A stretch of 64,000 nucleotides of DNA, from NCBI GenBank assembly GCA_001898415.1, contig MKTU01000021.1, forward strand, positions 1-64,000. The letters run 5' to 3'. Shown one piece after another: positions 15,061-23,852 of this stretch (its first letter is position 1; every line of letters begins with the position of its first letter). The translations under genes were made by a program, and so were the position numbers. The notes beneath the pieces were generated by a model that was given only the letters and a program-made list of their open reading frames with translations, was not told where the DNA came from and searched no databases. This DNA comes from Rhodanobacter sp. 67-28. Its GTDB lineage: Bacteria; Pseudomonadota; Gammaproteobacteria; Xanthomonadales; Rhodanobacteraceae.

Positions 15061-15399
15061 CTACTCAGCGTCCGCCCGCTTGTTGGCGGCGAACGTAAGG
15101 CTTGCCGCGGGCATCATGAGCCCGAGCAACGTCAGCAGTGCGATGAGGAGCGTCAGGGCCGCGACGAGAGCGGTGTGGATGGGCTCGCCCTGCGCGGGGA
15201 GCGAGTCGTCAAGCGACCGCATCAGCAGGCGCCCTGCAACCGGATAGAGGGCGACGACGGCCCCCAATGCGGCGATGAGGCTGAGCACGATGGTTGCGAT
15301 CTCGCGCCCTGTCGATTGGTCGCCTCGGCTCGCGCGGAGGAAGGCAAGGTTCGCGGCGATCGCGAAGATGAAGGCGAGGACGAGATACCCGTTGATCAT
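15061..15399 (-). CDS. Small integral membrane protein
   Basis: Protein of 112 aa with three likely membrane spans: INGYLVLAFIFAIAANLAFL, IATIVLSLIAALGAVVALYP and TALVAALTLLIALLTLLGLM. The ATG at 15399 is chosen because AAGGAT lies at the right distance upstream; an in-frame start at 15447 would add 16 unlikely residues. It lies between the SPFH protein gene and the coiled-coil gene, all on one strand with short gaps. No family is recognised; it is presumably a partner of the SPFH protein in the membrane. Confidence 0.62.
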   Translation of the reverse strand: MINGYLVLAFIFAIAANLAFLRASRGDQSTGREIATIVLSLIAALGAVVALYPVAGRLLMRSLDDSLPAQGEPIHTALVAALTLLIALLTLLGLMMPAASLTFAANKRADAE

Positions 15400-15474
15400 G
15401 ACCGTATCCTTGGCGTGAGTGCCTATGGGTTCGAGGGTCGGCCGCACATCCAGCGTGCGCTACCGTCCCGTGAG

Positions 15475-16323
15475 TTACTTCGTGACGTCGCCGAGGCCGA
15501 GCAGCGACTTGTCGCCGCCCGTGACGACACGCGGATAGGCGCCGTCCCACCTCTCGATGCGTCGGAGCTCGAGGTACATGGGGTTCGCCCGGAGCGCCTC
15601 GCCCTGGACGTCGATCGCCTGCGCATTCGCCTTGGCGATCGCGAGGTTGGAGTCGGCTTGGCCCTGGGCCTTCGCGACGGCCTGCTGGGCGATGACCTGA
15701 ACCTTGGCTAGGTTGTTCTTCTCCGTCAGCGCCTGCTGCTCGGCCACCTGTTTGTCTTCGATGGCCTTGGTGAAGGACGGGTCGAACTTGAAGTCGGTAA
15801 TCTGGATGTCTTCCAGGATCAGGTCGTAGGCGGCGAGCTTGCCGCGCAAGAGCTCCACGATCTTCTCGCGCACCAACTCACGCCGTTTGAGCAGTTCTTC
15901 GGCGTTGTACTGGGCGACGACGGCCTTGACCGTTTCTTGGATGCGAGGCTCGACGATGTTGGCTGCCACGTCCAAGCCGGTGCGCTTGTAGATGTCCGGC
16001 AGCTTAGTGCTGTCAAAATGGAAGTTCACCGACACGTTGGTGTCGACGGCCTGCAGGTCGTACGTGCCGGCGGGCGCAGGCGAGTCCGCATGCTGGGTGC
16101 GGATGTCGACCTTGGTCACCGACTGGAAGAAGGGCGTCTTGAAGTGCAGCCCAGCATCCTCGACGCCGACGATTCGCCCATTCGTGAAGAGTAGCGCACG
16201 CTGATCCGAGCCGACGGTGTACCAGCTGCCGAAGAACGTGCTGAGCACGAGAAGTGCGAGGACGACCAGGCCGATGCCCAGGCCACGGTGCTTGAGGATC
16301 GGTGAAGACGGAAACGTGGACAT
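15475..16323 (-). CDS. SPFH/prohibitin-domain membrane protein
   Basis: Protein of 282 aa of the SPFH (stomatin, prohibitin, flotillin, HflK/C) family. One N-terminal membrane anchor (GIGLVVLALLVLSTFFGSWY) is followed by the SPFH domain (SDQRALLFTNGRIVGVEDAG, LHFKTPFFQSVTKVDIRTQ) and a long C-terminal helix rich in Ala, Gln and charged residues (IEDKQVAEQQALTEKNNLA onward). Such proteins form ring or cage assemblies in the membrane and often control AAA proteases. An AAA ATPase gene lies about 0.8 kb upstream in the same cluster, which supports a joint membrane-quality or scaffold role, though this is inference. Confidence 0.88.
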   Translation of the reverse strand: MSTFPSSPILKHRGLGIGLVVLALLVLSTFFGSWYTVGSDQRALLFTNGRIVGVEDAGLHFKTPFFQSVTKVDIRTQHADSPAPAGTYDLQAVDTNVSVNFHFDSTKLPDIYKRTGLDVAANIVEPRIQETVKAVVAQYNAEELLKRRELVREKIVELLRGKLAAYDLILEDIQITDFKFDPSFTKAIEDKQVAEQQALTEKNNLAKVQVIAQQAVAKAQGQADSNLAIAKANAQAIDVQGEALRANPMYLELRRIERWDGAYPRVVTGGDKSLLGLGDVTK

Positions 16324-16425
16324 CGGTGGCTTCCCTGTAGTGGATGGTGTGCAAGATTGCGACGTGACGCTACCGGTTCGGTGTTCGTCGCAAAGATGAC
16401 GGCCGTTTTGCTTTCGTGCGGCGAA

Positions 16426-16707
16426 TCATGGCGACGATGCGTCGTCCAGATCGGGTGAGTCAGGCTGGTCATGCAGTGGCGGCAGAGCTGTGCAGGACTG
16501 GATCGCATCGCGCTGGCGTTGCGAGTGCTGGGCGATCGACAGGCGCACGATGAGTATGCTGATGCAGGCCATCTCAACGAGCGGGAACAACCGAAGGCCC
16601 GGCGCCGACCACAGCGCTGCAACCGCAAGGGCAAACCACACGGACGCGAGCACGAGCAGGCCGGTCCGGTGCGATCGATACTTGTTGGAGCACTCTGGTG
16701 TATCCAT
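16426..16707 (-). CDS. Small membrane protein, unknown
   Basis: Protein of 93 aa with two hydrophobic stretches (GLLVLASVWFALAVAALWS and LFPLVEMACISILIVRLSI) and a polar, acidic C-terminus (DQPDSPDLDDASSP). The ATG at 16707 is preferred over the frame opening at 16764, since the extra residues would overlap the upstream gene. Not recognised. It stands between the SPFH gene and the 108-aa gene and may be part of the same membrane set. Confidence 0.5.
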   Translation of the reverse strand: MDTPECSNKYRSHRTGLLVLASVWFALAVAALWSAPGLRLFPLVEMACISILIVRLSIAQHSQRQRDAIQSCTALPPLHDQPDSPDLDDASSP

Positions 16708-16760
16708 ACGGTCAGCATAGGCGCGCGGAGACGCCCGCCTGGACGTGAAACTGCCCGGTT

Positions 16761-17087
16761 TCAAGCCTCTTTTCTGGCTGTTTTGGCAGGCGTCGCCACC
16801 TCAGAGATTTCGGCCGCTGCCTCGACCCGCGCGAACACGTCGTCCTTGAGGTCAATGTGCACCGGCCCGTGGCGACCATCGCCTGTCAGGACGCCGTCGA
16901 GCTGGGCGATTTCCTGCTTGGTCAGGTTGTGCCACTTGGCGATGCAATAGTTGCCGAGGAGGATGCCGCGTTGACCGAAGCGGTCAGACGGGCCGAGCGA
17001 GAGCCCGCGCGCCGCACACCAGGCCTCAGCCTTTCGAGAAGCCTCGAACGTACCGGTTTCCGTAAAGGTCACGCGCGCCACGGTCAT
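16761..17087 (-). CDS. Hypothetical soluble protein
   Basis: Protein of 108 aa from the ATG at 17087, which has CCTGGAGC upstream; the frame opens earlier at 17234 but would overlap the AAA gene. The sequence MTVARVTFTETGTFEASRKA followed by GQRGILLGNYCIAKWHNLTK suggests a small mixed fold with one conserved Trp/His patch. Not recognised. It lies 17 bp after the AAA ATPase gene, so probably forms an operon with it. Confidence 0.55.
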   Translation of the reverse strand: MTVARVTFTETGTFEASRKAEAWCAARGLSLGPSDRFGQRGILLGNYCIAKWHNLTKQEIAQLDGVLTGDGRHGPVHIDLKDDVFARVEAAAEISEVATPAKTARKEA

Positions 17088-17104
17088 TGCTCCAGGGGGG
17101 CGGC

Positions 17105-18154
17105 TTATAGGGCGACGTGGGGCAAGGGCGGCCCGAACGGCAGTTGGTGGGTTGCCTGTCCGGACGCGACGGTCTCGCCCGACTGCGCGGCAGCCAGGCT
17201 TTCCAGCGCGTGCCTGCGTCGTATAGCCATGCACGCCTTGGACGTCGCGTCGAGGTTGACGCCGGCTTGCGGGTCTGCCGCGATGGCTGATGCGTAACCG
17301 CGGAGATCGGTACCGTTGCAGCGATTCGGCGCCAGTTCCTTCATTGCCAAGCGCATGCGAAGCTCGGGGCTTGGGTCACCCAGCTCGATGCGAGTGTCGA
17401 AGCGCCGGCGTAGGGCGTCGTCCACCAGTTGAGGCTGGTTGGTGGCGCACACCAGCACGACGTGGGGTGGCATCCGGTCGACCATCAGCAGCAATTGGTT
17501 CGTGATCCGACGCAACTCGCCGACGTCGCCGGCCTTCGCGCGGTTGACGCCAATGCTGTCGAACTCGTCAAGGAAAAGAACGCAGGGGCCGCTCGCGGCG
17601 AACTCGAAGATCTTGTCGAGGTTCTTGCCCGTGTTGCCGAGGTAGCTGTCAACGAGCCCGCCGTACCTTGCGACGAGAAACGGAATGTCCAGCGCGTTGG
17701 CGAGGGCGCCGGCGAGCATCGTCTTGCCGTTCCCAGGTGGCCCGGACAGCAGGATTTTGTGGCAAGGAGGGACGTTCCAGGCGGCGAGCGCTTCGCGGTT
17801 CTGCTGTTCCTCGATCAGTGCGGCGCAGGAATCGCGCGCCACCTCTGGCAGGACGACATCGTCCAATCCGATCGCAGGTTGGAGGACGTCCAGCAGATCC
17901 GTCGGTGGCGGAATGATCCTGGTGCCGTTCAAGGGTCTGGATGCGCGCAGCTTCCTGGCGAGTGACGGCGATGAGCCTTCGATCAGCGACGCCACTTCGT
18001 CGGTGAGTTGGGTCAGCCGTTGGGCCTGACCCCACCGCGCGGCGTCGACCAGCGGAGGCAGACGCTGCAAGAGCTGGACGACGTAGGAAGGTGTGCGCTT
18101 GCGGCTACCTGTGGAGGGCTGGGTTTCGGCTTCGGTGGACATTCCAAGGCTCAT
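17105..18154 (-). CDS. AAA+ ATPase (FtsH/Vps4-like core)
   Basis: ATPase of about 349 aa. Walker A is LLSGPPGNGKTMLAGALANA, Walker B is CVLFLDEFDSIGVNRA, followed by the second region of homology VLVCATNQPQLVDDALRRRF with sensor 1 Asn and Arg fingers. The N-terminal 120 residues are helical and probably bind partners; no protease domain follows, so it is a stand-alone remodelling ATPase. The start is uncertain: ATG at 18154 or 18142; the much longer frame from 18505 overlaps another gene and is rejected. Context with the SPFH protein and several small membrane proteins suggests a membrane-bound complex. Confidence 0.85.
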   Translation of the reverse strand: MSLGMSTEAETQPSTGSRKRTPSYVVQLLQRLPPLVDAARWGQAQRLTQLTDEVASLIEGSSPSLARKLRASRPLNGTRIIPPPTDLLDVLQPAIGLDDVVLPEVARDSCAALIEEQQNREALAAWNVPPCHKILLSGPPGNGKTMLAGALANALDIPFLVARYGGLVDSYLGNTGKNLDKIFEFAASGPCVLFLDEFDSIGVNRAKAGDVGELRRITNQLLLMVDRMPPHVVLVCATNQPQLVDDALRRRFDTRIELGDPSPELRMRLAMKELAPNRCNGTDLRGYASAIAADPQAGVNLDATSKACMAIRRRHALESLAAAQSGETVASGQATHQLPFGPPLPHVAL

Positions 18155-18191
18155 GGAGGCGAATAGACGGCAGGCGGTGGGATTCCGCCCG

Positions 18192-18713
18192 TCAGCGAAC
18201 AGTGGGCGACGAGTGCGTCGGTGGAGCGGCCTGTGCGACGAGAGCTGTATGCCAGGTCGCTTCGGTCCGCAACTGTGCGAGGTGTGTCGCGCGCGCGTCG
18301 GCGATACCGGCGAGGGACACGGCGATGAGCTGCCGGATGGCTTGCATGGCCGATGCCTTCGAGACCACCCCGTGGTCGGCGTCGGTACGGACTTCGACGC
18401 GCGTCGTGCCGCCGGGCGACGGATATGCTGAGATTTTGAAGGTTGGCTTCTTGTCAATAACGCCATCCTGATATAGGTGGGCGTCGTCGACGTCGAACTC
18501 GGCATCGCACGACCGGAAGCAGGTGTCGTTCGAGACCTCCATCGTGATGGCGCCGAGCGGGTGCAACAGCGCGCCGTATTCGGCCGTCGTCTCGGCGGTC
18601 AGGCCGGCGTCGATGGGGCCGTAAGTCAGGTACACCATCGACATCCAGAGACCGTAAAGGAGGAGGCCAAGACAGAGCGGCCGCAGCGCCAGGGAAATGA
18701 GCTGTTTCTTCAT
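18192..18713 (-). CDS. Membrane-anchored or secreted hypothetical protein
   Basis: Protein of 173 aa from the ATG at 18713, which has GGAG six bases upstream. An N-terminal hydrophobic segment (RPLCLGLLLYGLWMSMVYL) is a membrane anchor or uncleaved signal. Two Cys (NDTCFRSCDAEFDVDDAHLY) could form a disulfide outside the cytoplasm. A following stretch (VVSKASAMQAIRQLIAVSLA) is helical. Not recognised. It precedes the AAA ATPase gene by about 40 bp. Confidence 0.55.
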   Translation of the reverse strand: MKKQLISLALRPLCLGLLLYGLWMSMVYLTYGPIDAGLTAETTAEYGALLHPLGAITMEVSNDTCFRSCDAEFDVDDAHLYQDGVIDKKPTFKISAYPSPGGTTRVEVRTDADHGVVSKASAMQAIRQLIAVSLAGIADARATHLAQLRTEATWHTALVAQAAPPTHSSPTVR

Positions 18714-18765
18714 GCGTTTCTCCATCCTTGAGTCTGTCCGTGCTGACCGTGCGAGTGCGGGCCGC

Positions 18766-19317
18766 TCAGTGCGGGATCGGGCCGTATTCGACCCCGCGCG
18801 CCGCGTTGATGAGGAAGGCCTTCAGCGTCTCCCGATCGGGTGGTCCGCAGAGCGCCCCGTCAATTCCGTAAGCGTTGGTGTACCAGGTGACTCCAAGCGC
18901 CGGCTCCCACGTCAGCAGCGTGTTCTGCACCGAGGCCGAGCCATGCGCCAGGAGTTCGGCGAGCAGCGCGCCTGGCGTGGGTAGGCCACGGTATTCAAGG
19001 GACGCCTCGATACGGGCGTCCTCTCGCGTGCGTGCCTGGCCCTCCGCGAACGCGCACACCAGGGGTTCGGCGTCACTGAAAAGCGCAGGGCAGTCCGCGT
19101 TCGGATGGTCGGCGCCAGCACAGCAGGCGAGGGCGACTGCGCGGTGAAATGCGGCCGTGCCGGCGCAGGCGTGGCCGTAGGCCCTCCCGGTTGCCTCGGC
19201 GACGACGTGGTCCGCCCAGACCGCCCGCGCTTCGATGGCCCTTAGGATGAGCTGCCATCGGTGCGCGTCGGCCGCCGTAGCGCTGCCTCGGTCGCCGTGT
19301 GCCGGCAGGGTGATCAT
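18766..19317 (-). CDS. Hypothetical protein, last gene of the HerA/HTH operon
   Basis: Protein of 183 aa. The ATG at 19317 overlaps the stop of the multi-HTH gene (ATGA), which fixes the start. Mostly helical, with three Cys (ALACCAGADHPNADCPALF) that might bind metal, and a C-terminal part with TWEPALGVTWYTNAYGIDG. Not recognised. Its coupling to a DNA-binding protein and a HerA-like ATPase suggests a role in the same complex. Confidence 0.58.
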   Translation of the reverse strand: MITLPAHGDRGSATAADAHRWQLILRAIEARAVWADHVVAEATGRAYGHACAGTAAFHRAVALACCAGADHPNADCPALFSDAEPLVCAFAEGQARTREDARIEASLEYRGLPTPGALLAELLAHGSASVQNTLLTWEPALGVTWYTNAYGIDGALCGPPDRETLKAFLINAARGVEYGPIPH

Positions 19318-21263
19318 GCGGACGCCCTCGACTCGCGCTTCGGCGCTGATACGCAACCACGCGGCTGGTAGTGGGGCACCTCCGCCTTGAGCCAGTCGGG
19401 ACGGGTGTCGCGGCGGAACCGGGCGGTTGCCCAATAGATCCTCGCCTGGCGTTTGACCGACTCAGGGTCGTAGACCGGTCCGCGTGGCGTGGGGCCTGAC
19501 GTGAGGTAACCCTCCCGTCCCCACCGGACAAGGGTCATCTTGCAGACACCGGCCAGCGTTGCGGCTTGGGGAGCCGTTAGCCAGTCGGCGGGCGTCCCGG
19601 CGGGCGCGGTGCCGGTAGCGGACGCCTCACGGAGAGCTTCCAAGCCGATGTCGGTAATGTGGGTGCGGTCCGTCCAGCGTGGCTTGTAGAGTCGCGCGAC
19701 ACCGTCGACGATCCTTGCCTCGACCCACGAGACGCTCTCGCCCAGGATGGCAGCGGCTTCCTCGACCGTATGGCCGTGCTTCGATTGGCGCCGCTTCACC
19801 AGCGCCTGCACGGTGAACAGCGGAATCCCGTCCCCCTGCCGCCGCCACTGGACGCCCTCGAGCAAGATTCGCAGCTCTCCGATGGACACGCCGACCTTCG
19901 CCGCTGCCTGCTCCTCGCTGAAGCCAATATCCTCTCGCAGCTTCGCGACCTGGCGCCACGCAACCTGCAATGCTCCCCGGTTCGGCCCAACGGGTTCGAT
20001 CCGGGTCTGCAGCCGCTCGGCGGCGATGAATCCCCGGAGCTCCTCCTCAGTGAAGTCGTAGCGCTGCGTGGCCGTTGCCAGCGCGCACCAGTCGTTAGCG
20101 CGATCACCGGACGGACAACCCCTGGCGATCCAGATGGTCGCATCCGCCTGTCCAACATAATGGTGTCCGTTCTCGAGCCTGGACTTGAGCTGGCCCGTGC
20201 TGATCGCGCGGCTGACGTTGCCGAGGCTCCGGCCAGCCTGCTTGGCGACCTCCTTCGACGTGAGGCCAGGCGACCATGGCCGGGTGAGATGGCGCTTCGC
20301 GCCCAGCTCGAGCGGTGGGTAGCGGGCGACGAAATCGTCGAACGTCGTGGGCGCGCCCGCATCATCCCAAATCGCCGAACAGGTTTCGCACGTCGCCGGG
20401 TGCTTGCGTGGCTGCCACTTCTTCCAGGTCGATTTGAGGTTGTCCATGAGCGGCATGCCCTGCCACGGCATCGGGCGACCCGCGCGACGGTCAGCAAGCA
20501 TCTGGGCGGCGACCTCCTGCGGGATGTACCACGCGCCGCGACTGCTGCTGGCCTTGCCGATAGGGGCGTCGCACAGGATTGCGCCGGGCACGTAGCCCAT
20601 GCGCGCGAACTCCGGCAGCTTGTCCGACTTGATGGCCAATGGCTCTTTCAAGGTTGCGAGGCGCACGTAGCCTTCGGGCGCCTGGCGTCGGGACGTCCGC
20701 CACGCGTCCCACGCGGCGTGAGGGATCAGCAGCAGCCGGCCCACCTTCTTGGCCTTCAGGTCGCCGCGACGAATCGCGTCGCGGATGGGTTCTTCGCTCC
20801 CGAAGACCTTGCCGGCCTGCGGCACGGTGAGGCCGCCGACGACGTCGGTCGTCTGCAGGCCGCAGCGGTTGAGCGCGAGTTTCACCGACGTCGCCGTGCG
20901 GACGGCGCCCCGGTCACCTGTCAGCGCCTGCAGGCGCTTCGTCAGGATGTCGGCAATAGCCGCCGGGGACGTGGTGCCGACCAGTGACGCGAGCAGGGCC
21001 AGCTCCGGAGCGTGCCAATCGTAGCCGCGCTGGGTTTTACGTGGGATCGGCCACTCGGCTTCCGTTGGAGGTCGACCGTGCCAGCGCGCGAACAGCACGG
21101 CGAAATCGACCGATGCCGTCGGTGCCGGGGACGCGCCAGTCATCCTGCGCAGGTCACGCACGCGCTCGACGTGCTGGCCCACGATAGCCGCGAGGTCGCT
21201 GGCGCGTGTGCCACGCGGAGCCTCCGCGACAAAAGCCATCCACGGGGCGGAGGCGTGCGTCAC
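19314..21263 (-). CDS. Large multi-HTH DNA-binding protein
   Basis: Protein of 649 aa beginning at a GTG (21263) that overlaps the stop of the HerA-like gene (GTGA). At least four helix-turn-helix-like or MerR-excisionase-like units can be read: LTVPQAGKVFGSEEPIRDAI (near 165), LTSKEVAKQAGRSLGNVSRA (near 365), FSEEQAAAKVGVSIGELRIL (near 475), and LTAPQAATLAGVCKMTLVRW (near 590). One CxxC pair occurs (HPATCETCSAIW). The repeated units suggest a protein that lies along a series of DNA sites. With the neighbouring P-loop ATPase it could position DNA for translocation or maintenance. The family is not recognised. Confidence 0.7.
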   Translation of the reverse strand: MTHASAPWMAFVAEAPRGTRASDLAAIVGQHVERVRDLRRMTGASPAPTASVDFAVLFARWHGRPPTEAEWPIPRKTQRGYDWHAPELALLASLVGTTSPAAIADILTKRLQALTGDRGAVRTATSVKLALNRCGLQTTDVVGGLTVPQAGKVFGSEEPIRDAIRRGDLKAKKVGRLLLIPHAAWDAWRTSRRQAPEGYVRLATLKEPLAIKSDKLPEFARMGYVPGAILCDAPIGKASSSRGAWYIPQEVAAQMLADRRAGRPMPWQGMPLMDNLKSTWKKWQPRKHPATCETCSAIWDDAGAPTTFDDFVARYPPLELGAKRHLTRPWSPGLTSKEVAKQAGRSLGNVSRAISTGQLKSRLENGHHYVGQADATIWIARGCPSGDRANDWCALATATQRYDFTEEELRGFIAAERLQTRIEPVGPNRGALQVAWRQVAKLREDIGFSEEQAAAKVGVSIGELRILLEGVQWRRQGDGIPLFTVQALVKRRQSKHGHTVEEAAAILGESVSWVEARIVDGVARLYKPRWTDRTHITDIGLEALREASATGTAPAGTPADWLTAPQAATLAGVCKMTLVRWGREGYLTSGPTPRGPVYDPESVKRQARIYWATARFRRDTRPDWLKAEVPHYQPRGCVSAPKRESRASA

Positions 21264-22204
21264 CGGGCGCCCTTCTCGTCGGTCAGGGCGGTGCGGCCCG
21301 AGGCCATCTGCGCCGGCGTTAGGCCGGCAATGGCACACAGGAAGTCGATCACCTCATCCGTGATCGCCGCGAGGCGCTCGGTGCTGATGCTGGCCATCGC
21401 CCGATCCCATTGGGCGAAGTTGGTCGGAAAGACTGGGCGCGACGGGCGCGCGGCGATGGCGACCCCTTCCATGGCCTTCGCCAGCGGAAGCCGGAATCGG
21501 TCGAGTCCTCGCGGACTGAGGCAGAAGAACTCGCCCGGCGCCAGCATGGCGAGGTCACCGTAGGCGACCCGATGCGAACGGAACAGCGGCGACAGGTGCG
21601 TCCAGGCGGTCGAGTCCTTCTGTTGGCCAATCAGAGTCAGATTGGTGCTGCCGAACAGGGTGCGACTGATCGAGCCGGTGAAGCGGTGCGCCGTCAGGCA
21701 GATGTCCAGGGCGCGCTTACGACCACGTTCCGCCAGATCGTTGAGGATATCCGTCGTCTCGCTCGCGCCATTGCGCCGACGGCCAGCGCGCGGTGCCGAA
21801 AAGAGCTGGCCTTCGTCCATCATCAGGATGATGGGCTTGCGGTGGGTTTCCGCCGCCTCCGCGATCACCTCCCCGTAGGGGATGAAGGCGTTCGCGTCCG
21901 GAGCGTCCACGACAACGATGGGCTGATCACGTAGGGCCAGCCGTTCCACGAGAGCGTCCGGCGAGGCGACCGGCTCTCCATACAACGCACGGATCTCGTG
22001 CTCGGGATCGACCAGAACGGCTACCCAGCCCTGGTTCGCCAACTGCTCACATACCACGAGGCCGGCGTTGGTCTTGCCCGACCCGCTCGGCCCGATGGCG
22101 ACCATGCGTAGACCCGTCGTCGCGAAGTCCGTGAGGTCGATGGGCGCGCCGCCGAGGTTGAGGGAGGCGCCCACGAGTTCCTTACGCTGGATCACGCCGC
22201 TCAT
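21260..22204 (-). CDS. HerA/DUF87-type P-loop ATPase
   Basis: ATPase of 314 aa. Walker A is VAIGPSGSGKTNAGLVV, Walker B is IILMMDEGQLFSAP. The opening strands (LVGASLNLGGAPIDLTDFAT) and a later DLAERGRKRALDICLTAHRF, like the sensor region of HerA/VirB4/FtsK-family motors, support a hexameric DNA or protein pump. It is much shorter than full TraD or VirB4 and lacks visible membrane segments. It is coupled by 4-bp overlaps to both the upstream zinc-finger protein (22201-22204) and the downstream multi-HTH protein. Confidence 0.8.
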   Translation of the reverse strand: MSGVIQRKELVGASLNLGGAPIDLTDFATTGLRMVAIGPSGSGKTNAGLVVCEQLANQGWVAVLVDPEHEIRALYGEPVASPDALVERLALRDQPIVVVDAPDANAFIPYGEVIAEAAETHRKPIILMMDEGQLFSAPRAGRRRNGASETTDILNDLAERGRKRALDICLTAHRFTGSISRTLFGSTNLTLIGQQKDSTAWTHLSPLFRSHRVAYGDLAMLAPGEFFCLSPRGLDRFRLPLAKAMEGVAIAARPSRPVFPTNFAQWDRAMASISTERLAAITDEVIDFLCAIAGLTPAQMASGRTALTDEKGAR

Positions 22205-22761
22205 CGCGCATACCCTCCGGTAGTGGTGTCCTGGGCCGACAGAATCGTTTCGCGCAGGCGCAGCGCCTGTGCCGGCGAAAGCGAGAAGACGACCGCGAAG
22301 TCTTCCACGATCTCCGTGGTCAGGCGCTGCAGCAGGCCGTCCCCGCGCGCCTTGGCCAGCACCCGCCGGAGGCTCGCCCAGTCGCTACCGCCGGCGCCGG
22401 CCGTTCCGCCACTGCTTTCGCGCAAGGCGTCGCTGAGCATCGCCTCGGTGTACCGCGGCGCATCTGGCCCGAGATCCGCCACGAGACGGTCGTTGAGCAA
22501 CTCGAGGAGCAAATGCGCCGGCAACATGTTGCCCATGCGGCGGATCAATGCCCTGTCGGCCATCGTGAACGGGCGGGGCTCGGCCGGCGGCGCGAACGTG
22601 CCCACGTTGACCATGCGGCAACCGCAGAGGCGGCATCGTGCCGGTGCGGCGGCGCCCGGCGCGAGCGGGCCAAGCCTACGAACCTCCGCGCGTTCGGCGC
22701 AGTCGTCGCAGACGCCGTAGCGCTGCGTTGGACGTAAGGGCGTGATCGCGACGGCATTCAT
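22201..22761 (-). CDS. Zinc-finger protein, first gene of the HerA operon
   Basis: Protein of 186 aa from the ATG at 22761. The N-terminal region has two Cys pairs, YGVCDDCAERAE and ARCRLCGCRMVN, forming a likely zinc ribbon. The remaining residues are helical (MGNMLPAHLLLELLNDRLVA). It overlaps the ATPase gene by ATGA. The earlier in-frame ATG at 22872 is less likely since the added residues have atypical composition. The 284 bp upstream (22762-23045) carry no gene and should hold the operon promoter. Confidence 0.62.
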   Translation of the reverse strand: MNAVAITPLRPTQRYGVCDDCAERAEVRRLGPLAPGAAAPARCRLCGCRMVNVGTFAPPAEPRPFTMADRALIRRMGNMLPAHLLLELLNDRLVADLGPDAPRYTEAMLSDALRESSGGTAGAGGSDWASLRRVLAKARGDGLLQRLTTEIVEDFAVVFSLSPAQALRLRETILSAQDTTTGGYAR

Positions 22762-23045
22762 ACGGACGTCCCCCTGGCTTCGATTGGCATGGCAGATCCT
22801 CACTTCGGTGTCGAACGTCCCGATGCTGATGGATCCTCGTGGGGCGCAAAGATCCCCGTGGTTTCGACCCACGCGTCTTCGCTCGCGTAAATGCTACCGA
22901 CGCACGGTGGTGGCCCGGCGGACGAAAACCCTCGAAAATTCGGCTCTTTTCTCTGACTGCTCTGGACGCTGAACTCAGCGTTCCGGCTGTGCGGCGGACA
23001 TGCGCATGCGCGGGGCGGCCGGCGCGCTGCTTCGGAGGAACGGGG

Positions 23046-23771
23046 TCAGCGTCCGACGCCAGATCGCCGGTGTATCGCCCCTACCGGGGCATGCACGCGT
23101 TCGCGCAGGATGCGTTCCCAACTCGCGAGCACGGCCCGGGCGCGGCTGAGGTCGAACCAGTCCTCGCAACGCAGGCTCTCCTCCATGTCGATCCACCAGT
23201 CGCCCTCGGCCACCGGCAGGATGCGTTCGATCTGCTCGACCAGATTGTGAGGCCCCAGCCCGCCGGCGAAGCCGACGCGTTTCGGAGTGTCCGGTCGCCG
23301 CCACTGGTTCGGCCCAATGCCGCGCCCACCGGAGGCATCCACCAGGAGCTGGTGGTGACCCGACCCGGTGGCGAGCGACAGGTCGGTGATGCGCGAGTTG
23401 TACTGCGTGATCAGGGCATGAACCCGCGAGGCCAGGGCTGGGAGTTCGTCACGCCCCACGTCGCCGTTGACCTGGACGCGGTTGGCATGGCGCACCAAGT
23501 CGTTCAGTTCGCCGGCCTTGAGCTGGGCACGCGCAAGCAGGCCACAGACGTGGATGGCGCAACGGCCTGCCAATGCCCTCGCGGTGGCGTGCAGCCAGTC
23601 GAGGGACGGGTAGCGGTTCCGGTTCTCCGGCGTAGCGCTGTAGAGAAGGCCGATCTCGAGCGTCGGGTGGGCCGCGAGCAGCTCGAGCAGGACTGCGACA
23701 TCCGTTCGTTCGTCGGCACCGGTCAGCGTGATGCCGACGTTCGGTGAAGTAGTCATCGCCTGCGGTTGCAT
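23046..23771 (-). CDS. TIM-barrel protein resembling phosphoribosylanthranilate isomerase
   Basis: Protein of 241 aa that reads like a (beta/alpha)8 barrel of the TrpF type: NVGITLTGADERTDVAVLLE at the start, VHVCGLLARAQL, RVQVNGDVG, LLVDASGGRGIGPNQW and RVGFAGGLGPHNLVEQI, the last two resembling the phosphate-binding loops of PRAI. It is probably not a tryptophan-pathway enzyme, since no trp gene is near and the first catalytic Cys box is not typical. Start at 23771 is supported by GAGAGGGA upstream. A nucleotide-sugar or phosphoribosyl substrate is a guess from the fold. Confidence 0.6.
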   Translation of the reverse strand: MQPQAMTTSPNVGITLTGADERTDVAVLLELLAAHPTLEIGLLYSATPENRNRYPSLDWLHATARALAGRCAIHVCGLLARAQLKAGELNDLVRHANRVQVNGDVGRDELPALASRVHALITQYNSRITDLSLATGSGHHQLLVDASGGRGIGPNQWRRPDTPKRVGFAGGLGPHNLVEQIERILPVAEGDWWIDMEESLRCEDWFDLSRARAVLASWERILRERVHAPVGAIHRRSGVGR

Positions 23772-23852
23772 GGGAAGTCCCTCTCTGTGATGGGCGCCGA
23801 CATCCTGTCGTCTGACCGCCGTGGGAAAAGATCGCCGCGAATGGGATTCGCG

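Noticed and set aside
19659-20987. Plus-strand frame of 442 aa opposite the multi-HTH gene
   Set aside because: Antisense shadow; the minus-strand gene has clear domain patterns and coupled starts.
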